A program made the translations under genes and the position numbers. Positions 35,975-45,333 of a stretch of 64,000 nucleotides of DNA are shown piece after piece. The notes beneath the pieces are model-generated. The model saw nothing but the letters and a program-made list of their open reading frames with translations, was not told the origin of the DNA and searched no databases. How positions within the stretch are numbered: position 1 is the first letter of the stretch; each line of letters opens with the position of its first letter. This DNA is from Gemmatimonadota bacterium (lineage in GTDB: Bacteria > Latescibacterota > UBA2968 > GCA-2709665): assembly GCA_028874335.1 (NCBI GenBank), contig JAPPJY010000047.1:1-64000 (forward strand), written 5' to 3'.

Positions 35975-37720
35975 TCACGTTAGGTGTCCACCCGGCTCCG
36001 CACTCTTTGCCACATCCGCAATCGCGTCGAGCTTTTCGTGGATTTCCCGATCGATTTCACTGTCAGGAACGCAAACGACGAGTTCATAGAAGTTCTTCTT
36101 GGCCATTAAGTTCGGTAATTCAAGTCTCTTGAAATAGGAAGCAAAAAGCGGATCCAGAAACTCGTCACTCGCTTTAATGTCCGCGCTCCATGGTGACGGC
36201 TTACCCAACGCCTCGAGCGCGGACTCGATTTCGTCGATTGCCGCTTGCATCGCATTAACTCGCCGTTGTCTCTCAGGTGCCGCAAATAGGGGTCCTGGAA
36301 CGTCGTCGGGACTCAGCGCCTCTGCGAAAGCCAGGAGTGTGGCCCTTGAAGAAAGATAATTCTCAATCTCGTGACGGTCCCAGCTCAGGCATTCAACCGG
36401 GGACAAGTCGCCTATTCCGGAATCGATGCGGTCAAATAATGCAACCCCCCGAAGCGCAGGGAAGGCTTCCCGCAATCCGTGGAAGTGGCGGCGAACAGCC
36501 GGCGGGTGGTTTCCTACGTAATGCACAAAGGGCCGTTCGAGCGCCTTAATCGCGCGTTCATGATTAAGACGCTTTGCGAATGCCTGCAATATCGACAGGT
36601 CCGTCGACCCCTCCAGGTAGAGTATCCACCCGGTTTGTTCCGCCTGATAATACTGGTCGTACCCTATCTCGTTTAGCGCCTTCAGCACCTGACTACCGCG
36701 GTCGTCGATTCGATGTGGCGCACCAACGAACGCGACGACCAGATCCCTACCCGCGGCCTCATTGAGTAGCACTTCGGAGTGACTTGCAGCGATTATCTGG
36801 CTGCCGCTTGCATGCGCGACCTCGGTGAGAAGACTGTAAATCTGGCGTTGGCGAAGAATCTCCAGGTGAGCATCCGGCTCATCCAGCAGCAGCACAGCAC
36901 CCGGGTTCGAGTACATATACGCCAACAATAACAGCGTCTGTTGCAGCCCGCGCCCGGCTGACGACAAATCGAGCCTGACGTGCTGCTCACGGTAAGTCAT
37001 TGCGATCTCTCCCCGTTCTGCGATGTAACGGGGTGGATCGAGCCTGGATCCGAAAAGGGTCTTTATTTGCTCAACAAGCACCTTCCACTGTTCCGGCTGC
37101 GACTGATGGACCTGGAAGCACAGGTTACGCAGAACTTCTGCTGTCCGACCCTCTCCAATCCGTACGTTGACAGCACCCTCGTCGAGGCGCGTCTCTGTCG
37201 CGGCCAGGCCCGACATTGGCGGCAGGAATGCAATTCGTGTGCTTCCGGCCTCGTCGGGAACGGGCATCCGATCTGGGGTTTTGCAGTCTGACAATCGTAG
37301 CGGCCTGCAGTAGAAGGACTGGTCGTTCGCGTAGTCGAACTCAAGGCCGCACTTCCAGTGCTTGTCCTCCGTAACGCCCTCTACAACGATGTCAATGCGA
37401 ATGTTGCTGGTACGCTGCTTTCCGTCGTCCGTCCTGACGTCACGTACGTGGAGACCGCGCCATAGAAGATTCGCCTCAGGAATCGGAATCGCAACAAGGT
37501 CTCGCCTATTTATGGTGACTCCGGGACGCTTTTCGGGCGTACTCTTGCCTGAACGCTTCTCATTCCAGCGCATGAGCCCGATGTCCCAGAGTGCCAGCGC
37601 CTGCATGGCAGAGGTCTTCCCGGAGTTGTTAGGACCGATGAAGACCACGGGACTCCCGAGTTCGATCTCCACCTCGCCGAAGCGCTTAAAATTGCGGATG
37701 GTGAGTTTGGTTAGCATCAT
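35975..37720 (-). CDS. OLD-like AAA ATPase with C-terminal TOPRIM nuclease domain
   Basis: A 581-residue protein. Walker A is GPNNSGKTS at residues 29-37, the signature helix is SSAGRGLQQTLLLLAYMY near 253, and VLLLDEPDAHLE near 276 is Walker B. The C-terminal part has TOPRIM acids E370 in ILYLEGSTD and D430/D433 in ALFDRIDSG, followed by WDRHEIENYL as in OLD/PARIS-type nucleases. Such proteins are phage-defence ATPase-nucleases or sense anti-restriction proteins. The start is ATGATG at 37720. It lies 246 bases upstream of the giant gene in transcription order and 90 bases after the STAND gene. Confidence 0.85.
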   Translation of the reverse strand: MMLTKLTIRNFKRFGEVEIELGSPVVFIGPNNSGKTSAMQALALWDIGLMRWNEKRSGKSTPEKRPGVTINRRDLVAIPIPEANLLWRGLHVRDVRTDDGKQRTSNIRIDIVVEGVTEDKHWKCGLEFDYANDQSFYCRPLRLSDCKTPDRMPVPDEAGSTRIAFLPPMSGLAATETRLDEGAVNVRIGEGRTAEVLRNLCFQVHQSQPEQWKVLVEQIKTLFGSRLDPPRYIAERGEIAMTYREQHVRLDLSSAGRGLQQTLLLLAYMYSNPGAVLLLDEPDAHLEILRQRQIYSLLTEVAHASGSQIIAASHSEVLLNEAAGRDLVVAFVGAPHRIDDRGSQVLKALNEIGYDQYYQAEQTGWILYLEGSTDLSILQAFAKRLNHERAIKALERPFVHYVGNHPPAVRRHFHGLREAFPALRGVALFDRIDSGIGDLSPVECLSWDRHEIENYLSSRATLLAFAEALSPDDVPGPLFAAPERQRRVNAMQAAIDEIESALEALGKPSPWSADIKASDEFLDPLFASYFKRLELPNLMAKKNFYELVVCVPDSEIDREIHEKLDAIADVAKSAEPGGHLT

Positions 37721-37810
37721 GAGGCTTCCAATTAGTCGGTTCCTTTGGCAAATTCAGTGGATGGCGTCGAATAAACCGTTTAATTCGCCAGGATTTACAG
37801 TTGTGTAAAC

Positions 37811-40800
37811 TCACGTAGGCGAAATCGGAGTCACAAAGTCGTCCCGCATCCGGAATGCGGCAGACGAACCATTCTCGACGAGCAAGTCGAGGAGAGAGAG
37901 AACAGACTCACGAAGTACGCGCTGAAGCTTTAGTTCTGTGGGTCTCCCGTATACGAATCGCCGGAGAAGTACTTCGAGGTGAAAGACGGTTTCTCCGTTT
38001 CGCATCATCCGCTGATGGTCTCCCTGTTGAAGTCTATCCGCGATTCGGACAAACGCATCGGGGAGTGACCGCTCGCCGATTTTATAGAGGAACAGGACGT
38101 ACGCATCCAAGACGACCGAAGAGGCCGGCAAATCCTCAAACAATGTGTGAATGTGTTCAGCATATCCATCTAAACTTCTCCAGTGGCGCGTACCTTCTTT
38201 CCAATAATTCCCGAGAAAAATGGCCGAAATCATCTCGCGCCCTCTTGGATGCTTGTCGTCCAGTTCTGTGAGCCATTCGGCAGATCGCACTTTGTCAGCA
38301 AACAGCATCCAAATCGACCAGAATTGGGCGGTATTGGATTGAATGTCTTCAGCACATACCAACCCTTGGATTAACCAGAAGACTTCCTGAGGATGGCGGT
38401 CGATTCCATCCAGGATAGGCTGGAGAATTCTAATAGCTTCCAGCGCAGTTGTTCGCAGAAGGAAGTTCTCTAACGCGCTTCTGTGCGTCGGCTCATCAGC
38501 ATACCTGTGTTCAACGCCATTGTCCCACCTACTAACGAGCGTTTGTGCGAGCCTCTCGAACGCCGCGATGGCCATCGGCTCCGTTGGCGCTCGAACGTAG
38601 ATTGCTAGTAATTTTGTGTTGGCATGAGATCCAAAACCCTTCGTTGGGTCGAAACAGGTGTGTTTATGGTCCGAGATCCAATCCGATTCAAAAAATCGCT
38701 TTCTTACGATAGACGCGGATTCGGCCATTATCTCACTAAGCGGACGACGGCTCGAGAACCGTTTGTGAAGAGGTAGCCTTAGATTCGCGTCAAGCCCGCG
38801 TTGCACCATGTCCGCATCTACCGCTAGTGCGTTCGCGCACCGTAGAGCCAGCGTCCGATCTATTTGCCAAAGGTGCATCCCGATGCCTGAGGCTACATAA
38901 TCTCGTACCTCATCGACAGCATGTGTGAGTGCAATCACGAGCGCCTGACTTACTTGGCTTCGTTGGCTCTCCAAAAGCGACTTTCCCAAGAGTAATGGCA
39001 GCACCCAAGCACACGGTCGATCTGCGGACATGCGGTTCCGTTGCACATGTTCGTGTTCATTCCACTGATCTCCAACGCGGCGCACCTCCATGCAAATGAT
39101 GTCCACGCACCAACGACGTTCATCATCCAACATCTCATCCCAATGGTCTCTTACACAAACTGCCGCCACAATCCCGGGGCCACCTCTGGATAAGTCAGGA
39201 CTCTCACCACTATCATCGCCGATGTCCACAGTCCGGGCCTTCTGTAACTGCTGCCTCCAACTTAATGGATCCGCTCCCTCGACGGTCGTGTACTTACCCT
39301 CTTGGAAGACTTTATGCCCCCAAGTAAATAGACCCATTTTGGTATGAATTGGCGCCGACGACTCTTCGCTTTTGGCTATCATCTCTCTGAGGTCAGGCTC
39401 GGGGTCCGTAGGTTCCAAGTAAATGCGATTTTTCGTTTTTTTGTTCGAATCGTGACCCTTGGAAGTTTCAAGTATTTCGGTTGTATCTTCCCTGACCTTG
39501 TACTGCCTCAAGTCCATGCGCCGGAGCGCCAAGCGCCAGACACGATCACCATCGTCTTGTTCCTTCGCGGGCGGCAACTCTACATGGTATCTGTCAAGGA
39601 TCTTATGGACACGCGGGGCGAACGGACCAATCTGCAGATTTGCAACTGCCTGTTCAAGATTGTGTTTCCGATGGGGCCGCGCATCTGCTTCCTTCCGTTC
39701 GTCTTCGTAGATCTTGTGAATTGCTTCTATTCGCGGCAGGCTGTCTGCCCATGATGACAATGTAGAGACCTCACTGGCCAACCGATCAAGGTCTAGTTGG
39801 ATGCATGGCCGTGAACCAAGGAGCACCAAGAGTGTCTCGCCCGCGGCATTTGGGAAGGCGGTCGCCACGCTTGCCACGACAGCGGTAAGGGCGACAGAGT
39901 CGCTATTTCTTAGTATATATTGTAGGATGCTATCCAGCTCTTGTGAATGCGACTCTCCCATCTCCAGCAACCAGTGCTCCAAAGCCATTAGTATCGATTG
40001 CAGGACATATGGACCTACCGTCGTTCCTCTGTATAGATTCCAGAGCTGAGCGTTGCACCACTGAGTTCGGGAGGTCTCATCCGCGAATGTAAGTCTAATC
40101 TTGACGGGCGGCTCAACAGAGTCGAGCGGAATCCGCGGATTGGCATACCACTCCGCACTATGATTGAATACATCAATAATGAAACCAAGCCCTTCACACC
40201 GGTGATAGCGGAGTAACTGGAGGTACGGACCACGGAGTGCACTAGCCGGGAATGATCCGCCTATCGTGGTACGCTTGATACCAAACAACGGTTCCAATTG
40301 CAGCGCCTGCGCGGAATCCATTCGTGTAGGTACATCGGCATCCGTGGACAGTAGATATCCTTTAGCCGTTGAAACTATAAGCTTGGGCATGTCCCGAGCC
40401 GCAGCCAGACCATCTAGGCCGTCAAAGATGATTTCTCGGAATTCATCTGTTGTGTAGTCCCGCGTGTCGGCCGTTCCGCACGCGGTCAGAAGGGTCGTGA
40501 ATGCTATGCGATTAGCATTTGGAATTTTCGCGATCACTTGCAGGACCCTTCTTCGCTGATCCCTGGATCTGTAATCATCAAAATGCGGCAAGAGCCAATG
40601 TGCGATTGCCGCAACAGAGTCAGCCCCGTCGGGATACGGATTCCGCCAACTGACGCTGCGAACCCAATCCTCAATCAGCCCAAGGAGCAGGAGTTTGTCC
40701 TCTTGGACGAATGACCGGAGATGGCTTTGCACCAGGCGTAGGACGATTGTCCAGGACGTGCCATGCGGCACATTGAACAGAGACGCTGGTGCTGCTGACG

Positions 40801-42922
40801 ATCCCAGCCACGAAGGCGTGGTCACGCAAGCGACCCGCAGGAGATGAATCACCTGACGAAAAAGCTGATTATCATTCGCCAGAAGTTTAGCAATATGCCT
40901 CTCCAAAAACGCCGCCGAGGATGAGGAACTCAGGAGCGAGGCGAGTGTGTCGTCTCGAAACTGTGCGGAGACTTCGTCCTCAAGAATAATGGTCTGAAAC
41001 AGTCGGTCCGCAGCGTTGGGGTCCAACTCTACAAGCTCAGTCACCCACTTTCGGTACGTCCGACGCACGGCAGGATGCTGCCCAATCGCAGTGGATAGTT
41101 TTGAAAGCGAGTGTTCGTGGGACAGATACTGCGTCTGTATCCAATGCAGAATTGCCCAATCTTCCATGACGTCATGAGCAGGTGCGAATTGTGAATCATC
41201 ATCTTGTGAACGTACGATTAACGAGTCGTGGCAGAGTTGGTCGACGGCTTCCGGATCAAGGTCGTTGCAGATAGCATATAGCGTGAGTGCACGCGCCCGC
41301 CGTAATGAAACCTGCACGAATGCATTCTCCCGCCGACCAGGCATTCCCCCAGCTGTGCGATGGTTGGCACGCACGATCTCTCGCCAAAAGAGCGTCCTGA
41401 ATTCCTGCTCACTCTGAGGCACCGACCGGTCCGCTGACCACTGAATCTGCAGTGCCTTATCAAGAATATACGGATTTCTCAAGACCTGGTTAAGCGAAGC
41501 ATTCGCCAGTGGCTTGGCTAGCGACGGATTGGCCGTTTTGACACTTGCCAACTCCTCATCTTCCAGTGGCGGTACCGTTACGACCGCATGTATGACGTTC
41601 ACATTTTCCAAGAAGGCCGACCGGACGAGGTCGACTGAGTAGTCGCGGCACGTAAGCACCAAACGCCAACTATAGTCTTTCGACACGAGCGTAAGGAGGT
41701 CAGTGAAGGCTTCGCGAGTAGATCTTTCGAGGAGCCGTTCGACGCTCTCAACCAACAATACCTTTCGATCCTGTCCTGCCAGGATGGCTCCCAACGTCTT
41801 TGCGTTTGCCGGAGTACGGATACTCTGAAGTGTCGCATCAAGGTGAGGATGAGCGAATTCCTCCGCCCGGAAGCTGAACGCGAAGTGGTCGGCTTCGAGG
41901 ATGCTGATGGCATCCTTCGCGATGACGGACTTTCCACTACCTGCGGGCCCTGAAATCAGAACAACCTGTTTTGACGCCAATTGTTCGGTGACCTGCTGAA
42001 CGAGACCGCCTCGCTCCAAGTGGAAACTGCCGATTTTTGAGCGGATTCCGTCCAATATAAGCGCAGAGTGTTCACTCAACGTACGGAGTGCCTGCTGTTC
42101 GGTGGCACCAAGCGGCGTATGGCGTTGTTGCAACTCTCCAGGTAGATCCTTGCGCCGAAAGCTGCGTGCCGACGGCATTCCTTGGCCAATCTCTCGAAGC
42201 AAAGCGTTCCAGGTAGCGTCCGCGCTTCGGATCGCGTCCGGTTCATCTGTTGTGTGGGCGAGCAGGGTCTTAACTGTCGATTCCGTCTGCGCTGTCGCGC
42301 TGTTCAAGTCCAGGCTCAATACGTGTAAAACACGGAGGAACGACCAGACTTCAGACGCGTTAACATCTTTCTCTTCGGATTCTCCGATTATCTTCCGGAT
42401 TTCGCTGCAGTGCCGAATTGCCTTAGTGCTAATGAATCCATCAGTAGAAAGCCGACGCTCAAACTCAGCCTCATCACGAGAGGCACGGGCACAGTCCAAT
42501 AGCCCCGAAAAATGTTCGAGAAGAGTGTTGGTACCTCGCGGTGTAACGAGGACGAATCGATCGGAGCCCTTTGCGAACTGCTGTGGATTCCTATAATCCT
42601 TCCAGAAATCCTGTATCGTTTTTTTGCACTCCTTATCATTCGCACTGACCCTGAAAGTCCGCTTCACTTGGCCGACCAGCTTCCGGCGCTGTCCAGAGCT
42701 GTTTTGGCCGACGACCAGGAAGTCGTCCGTATGCCAACCGAGATGTTCCGTTTGAAGAAATACCTCATCCAAGGTGCAGTCGCGCAATATGGGAGGAATA
42801 CCTCGCACCAGAAGCAGTGCAAGCCAATACGCAGCGACATGCTGTTCGAAGAACGTACCCGCTCCACCAGTAGCAGCGGGACTAGAGACTCGATCGGAGG
42901 TTTCTCTACTGCCGGATTCCAC
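37811..42922 (-). CDS. STAND-type ATPase with N-terminal Cap4/DUF4297-like nuclease
   Basis: A 1703-residue protein. Residues 18-180 resemble the DUF4297/Cap4 endonuclease: GTFFEQHVAAYWL with E26, DDFLVV with D66-D67, and GQVKRTF with Q85 and K87, in the spacing of a PD-(D/E)xK site. A P-loop NTPase follows, with Walker A SGPAGSGKS at 324-332, Walker B KVLLVESVERLLE at 387 and LVLTCRDYS at 421. About 1250 helical residues make up the C-terminus, typical of target-sensing regions in antiviral STAND (Avs-like) proteins. The start is GTG with AAGGA nine bases upstream. Codon use is more A/T-rich than in the flanking metabolic genes, fitting transfer. Confidence 0.8.
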   Translation of the reverse strand: MESGSRETSDRVSSPAATGGAGTFFEQHVAAYWLALLLVRGIPPILRDCTLDEVFLQTEHLGWHTDDFLVVGQNSSGQRRKLVGQVKRTFRVSANDKECKKTIQDFWKDYRNPQQFAKGSDRFVLVTPRGTNTLLEHFSGLLDCARASRDEAEFERRLSTDGFISTKAIRHCSEIRKIIGESEEKDVNASEVWSFLRVLHVLSLDLNSATAQTESTVKTLLAHTTDEPDAIRSADATWNALLREIGQGMPSARSFRRKDLPGELQQRHTPLGATEQQALRTLSEHSALILDGIRSKIGSFHLERGGLVQQVTEQLASKQVVLISGPAGSGKSVIAKDAISILEADHFAFSFRAEEFAHPHLDATLQSIRTPANAKTLGAILAGQDRKVLLVESVERLLERSTREAFTDLLTLVSKDYSWRLVLTCRDYSVDLVRSAFLENVNVIHAVVTVPPLEDEELASVKTANPSLAKPLANASLNQVLRNPYILDKALQIQWSADRSVPQSEQEFRTLFWREIVRANHRTAGGMPGRRENAFVQVSLRRARALTLYAICNDLDPEAVDQLCHDSLIVRSQDDDSQFAPAHDVMEDWAILHWIQTQYLSHEHSLSKLSTAIGQHPAVRRTYRKWVTELVELDPNAADRLFQTIILEDEVSAQFRDDTLASLLSSSSSAAFLERHIAKLLANDNQLFRQVIHLLRVACVTTPSWLGSSAAPASLFNVPHGTSWTIVLRLVQSHLRSFVQEDKLLLLGLIEDWVRSVSWRNPYPDGADSVAAIAHWLLPHFDDYRSRDQRRRVLQVIAKIPNANRIAFTTLLTACGTADTRDYTTDEFREIIFDGLDGLAAARDMPKLIVSTAKGYLLSTDADVPTRMDSAQALQLEPLFGIKRTTIGGSFPASALRGPYLQLLRYHRCEGLGFIIDVFNHSAEWYANPRIPLDSVEPPVKIRLTFADETSRTQWCNAQLWNLYRGTTVGPYVLQSILMALEHWLLEMGESHSQELDSILQYILRNSDSVALTAVVASVATAFPNAAGETLLVLLGSRPCIQLDLDRLASEVSTLSSWADSLPRIEAIHKIYEDERKEADARPHRKHNLEQAVANLQIGPFAPRVHKILDRYHVELPPAKEQDDGDRVWRLALRRMDLRQYKVREDTTEILETSKGHDSNKKTKNRIYLEPTDPEPDLREMIAKSEESSAPIHTKMGLFTWGHKVFQEGKYTTVEGADPLSWRQQLQKARTVDIGDDSGESPDLSRGGPGIVAAVCVRDHWDEMLDDERRWCVDIICMEVRRVGDQWNEHEHVQRNRMSADRPCAWVLPLLLGKSLLESQRSQVSQALVIALTHAVDEVRDYVASGIGMHLWQIDRTLALRCANALAVDADMVQRGLDANLRLPLHKRFSSRRPLSEIMAESASIVRKRFFESDWISDHKHTCFDPTKGFGSHANTKLLAIYVRAPTEPMAIAAFERLAQTLVSRWDNGVEHRYADEPTHRSALENFLLRTTALEAIRILQPILDGIDRHPQEVFWLIQGLVCAEDIQSNTAQFWSIWMLFADKVRSAEWLTELDDKHPRGREMISAIFLGNYWKEGTRHWRSLDGYAEHIHTLFEDLPASSVVLDAYVLFLYKIGERSLPDAFVRIADRLQQGDHQRMMRNGETVFHLEVLLRRFVYGRPTELKLQRVLRESVLSLLDLLVENGSSAAFRMRDDFVTPISPT

Positions 42923-42989
42923 GATAGTTTTTCCTTCTTGGGATCATCGCACGCTCCGCCATCTTTTGGAGTAGCTCCCGCTCCTGCGC

Positions 42990-44123
42990 CTATTGCAAAG
43001 AGCCGGAGAGGGTGCCAGAAACCGCACGATGAATGAGGACGTCAAAGAGTCTCTTCAGCTTCACCCGTTCGGTCTCAAATCGGAATACAAGTGTACGAAC
43101 TTTATTGGACGCTATGATAAACCGCTTCTGGTCTGCTAGTGAGGGCAGGAGTATCGTCAAACTCCTCACATCTTGTTGGTTGATGCTCGGCTGATTGATC
43201 GCACGCTTGGCTTTGCTTAGCATTTCTGCTCTCGTAAATGATGTTTGGAGATGGGCTACTACGAACTCAGGAAGTATCTGCAATGTGTCCACTGTGAACC
43301 GCATCATATTTGACTCGAACACGACCGGTTCGGAAAGAGCTGGTATAATTGCTGACTTTCCCAAGTATTCTTCGCTATTGACACGGTTGACGACTATATC
43401 AGACTTTTCTAGCCCGTACTTTGCGATTTCCTCTGGTGAAGCCTTGAGCCGCTTGAGGGTATCGAGGTTTGATACCTCTCCAGCATAAAAACCGTCGATG
43501 CGCAAAATTTTCGTACCTCCGCCGTAACTTGACGCCGGTTTGTAGAGCCCGTTCTGAGGTCCTTTGATTACAACCGTGGCAAGTTCTACTGTTGGTAGCT
43601 TTCGCGGGTTATTGCCCGGATCGCCAAACATCTTGATGAACAGTGCTGGCAGTATGCGCGCGGCATTGGCATCGGCTTCGTCGCGGAGACGCCGGAGGCG
43701 GTCGGCTTGGTCGAGGATGTCGACGATTCGGCGTTGTTCGGCGAGTGGCGGTAGGTATATCCCTAAATTGTAGACATCGTTACGATTGAGACCTGGGACC
43801 CCCGTGGTGGTCGCAAGTTGGTTCAGTTGAAGGTGAGACAACATGAAATACGTCCAACGCATATCAAGCGATATCTTCGGAACGACATAGTAGGTCGTGT
43901 CGATTGGCCAGAAATCTTCGTCGTACCAAATTACCCTCCCAGCGGACCCCTTTCTACCCACTACGATGCCTGGTGACGAGACAAATGCGCTTGTGTGTTG
44001 CCCATGCGGTCCGTTCGATCCTGCGACCGGAAACTTGCCGCGCGGATCACGAAGATCTGCTGGAAGTGACTTACCATATTCCAACGACACCACGTCGCCT
44101 AGCCGCACACGAGGCCACGCCAT
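42990..44123 (-). CDS. hsdS: type I restriction-modification specificity subunit
   Basis: A 377-residue HsdS. Two target-recognition halves are visible: WPRVRLGDVVSLEYGKSLP to IYLPPLAEQRRIVDILDQAD, then VELATVVIKGPQNGLYKP to ILLPSLADQKRFIIASNKV. Each ends with the conserved L-P-x-L-x-x-Q-x-x-I/F spacer helix that binds HsdM. It sets the DNA sequence recognised. The ATG overlaps the stop of HEPN copy 2; a GTG one codon earlier is possible. It is separated from hsdM by the MNT/HEPN and Phd genes, so the restriction operon has been interrupted. Confidence 0.93.
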   Translation of the reverse strand: MAWPRVRLGDVVSLEYGKSLPADLRDPRGKFPVAGSNGPHGQHTSAFVSSPGIVVGRKGSAGRVIWYDEDFWPIDTTYYVVPKISLDMRWTYFMLSHLQLNQLATTTGVPGLNRNDVYNLGIYLPPLAEQRRIVDILDQADRLRRLRDEADANAARILPALFIKMFGDPGNNPRKLPTVELATVVIKGPQNGLYKPASSYGGGTKILRIDGFYAGEVSNLDTLKRLKASPEEIAKYGLEKSDIVVNRVNSEEYLGKSAIIPALSEPVVFESNMMRFTVDTLQILPEFVVAHLQTSFTRAEMLSKAKRAINQPSINQQDVRSLTILLPSLADQKRFIIASNKVRTLVFRFETERVKLKRLFDVLIHRAVSGTLSGSLQ

Positions 44124-44521
44124 CACCGGCCCTCCGCTTCCGCCAAACGCTGCTGCACCTCGTCCTGCAGCATTTTTGCAAGCCTCGTGGCGAGTTCTCG
44201 ATCGATGGGTTCGGAATCAGAACCGACACCCTCATAGCGAAATTCGACTGCGTAAGGCGTGTAACTGACCTGCGCTCGGAAGACTTCCGTCTGGATGCCA
44301 CGTTCGTCTAGAAGGTCCAGGAGCGTTTCAAGATTGTGTGTGAGCAGGTATGCGTCACCCAGAAGACCAAGGTGTGCCTTGAGCGATTTTTCAACGGCCT
44401 GCTGCACGTGAAAACCGAAGACCTCATCTGAGATTTCGTCCGAATCGCGCATAAATCTGAGTGCATCTAAGTCGCGCTCAGCCGCGCGAACGAGCATCCT
44501 GGCACACTTAACGTCGCTCAT
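44123..44521 (-). CDS. HEPN-domain protein, copy 2
   Basis: A 132-residue close relative of copy 1 at 26075-26473, with the same N-terminus (MSDVKCARMLVRAAERD) and FGFHVQQAVEKSLKAHLGLL core. Differences cluster in the C-terminal third. As in copy 1, no R-x4-6-H motif is seen. It overlaps the MNT gene upstream by 14 bases and the hsdS start downstream by 1-3 bases, so it is translated with the restriction genes. Confidence 0.87.
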   Translation of the reverse strand: MSDVKCARMLVRAAERDLDALRFMRDSDEISDEVFGFHVQQAVEKSLKAHLGLLGDAYLLTHNLETLLDLLDERGIQTEVFRAQVSYTPYAVEFRYEGVGSDSEPIDRELATRLAKMLQDEVQQRLAEAEGR

Positions 44522-44855
44522 AGAGCACCTTGCCCTCCCTCAGTGCCCGCGCCAGCACATGATTAATCGAGTCGCGCCAGTAGTCCACATCTTCGCGTGC
44601 ATAGACAAGAACGTCGGCGGCGACCGGAAAGCCCGCCACGGCGTGGTAGAGTCTGACCATCTCTTTATGACGACTTCGCTCCGGGCCGAAGGGTTCGGCT
44701 TCCACAACCAGCAGATCCACGTCCGAATCCTGGCTTTCGTCGCCTCGTCCGCGGGATCCGAAGAGGATCACCTGTTCGGGGTCGACTTCATCGACGATAG
44801 CCTGAACCATTTCATTGATAAGACTGTCGGATACTTGAGCCAATTTTGTACCCAA
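44508..44855 (-). CDS. minimal nucleotidyltransferase (MNT), copy 2
   Basis: A 115-residue MNT protein with ILFGSRGRGDESQDSDVDLL and the third acid in VAADVLVYARED, nearly identical to copy 1 over its last 90 residues. The start is uncertain: the listed frame begins with TTG at 44855 and the ATG used by copy 1 is not conserved, so the 5' end may have been rebuilt during insertion. It should be the partner of HEPN copy 2. Confidence 0.83.
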   Translation of the reverse strand: MGTKLAQVSDSLINEMVQAIVDEVDPEQVILFGSRGRGDESQDSDVDLLVVEAEPFGPERSRHKEMVRLYHAVAGFPVAADVLVYAREDVDYWRDSINHVLARALREGKVLYERR

Positions 44856-45020
44856 ATGATATTTCGGAAAACCGCTCAGTTGTCAGAAATTGAGAGATCT
44901 CAACCCGATATGGACCAGCGGCGCGATTGGATCCAACAGGTGAAGAAAAATCCGACTCCAGGCCAAATCTGTTTGCTCGATCAGCCGCAGTACTCATTCT
45001 CGCACAGGGTGCGCACACAG

Positions 45021-45260
45021 CTACCCTTCCCAAGCGGCCAACTCGACTTCTGGCAGGGAATCGAAAAAGCGGTCGTCGACCACAACCCGGTCCTTCATGG
45101 CGCCGAATTGCCGCGTACCCTGCTGATTCCCGTACGGGACAAGCCGCGCGACGGGTTTGCCGTCACGTGCGATTACGACCTCTTCACCGGCTTCTACCTT
45201 TGACAACAGACAGGCAAGGTTTGTTTTTGCATCATTTACATCGAAAGTCGGCATCGCCAT
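45021..45260 (-). CDS. Phd/YefM-family antitoxin (no toxin partner seen)
   Basis: A 79-residue antitoxin: AMPTFDVNDAKTNLACLLSK with the YefM fold, then EEVVIARDGKPVARLVPY, and a tail (FDSLPEVELAAWEG) that would bind a PIN or Doc toxin. GAAAGAG precedes the ATG at 45260. The 165 bases after it, where a vapC gene would be expected, hold only stop-interrupted frames, so it is an orphan. It lies between hsdM and MNT copy 2. Confidence 0.83.
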   Translation of the reverse strand: MAMPTFDVNDAKTNLACLLSKVEAGEEVVIARDGKPVARLVPYGNQQGTRQFGAMKDRVVVDDRFFDSLPEVELAAWEG

Positions 45261-45333
45261 ACTCTTTCGACAACAAAGTCCCATTGCTTTGACCGCAAGA
45301 ACCACGTTCCAGTTTCGGATCATTAACCTCGAG

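Noticed and set aside
44559-45203. 214-codon plus-strand frame across MNT copy 2 and the Phd gene
   Set aside because: It is antisense to two recognisable toxin-antitoxin genes.
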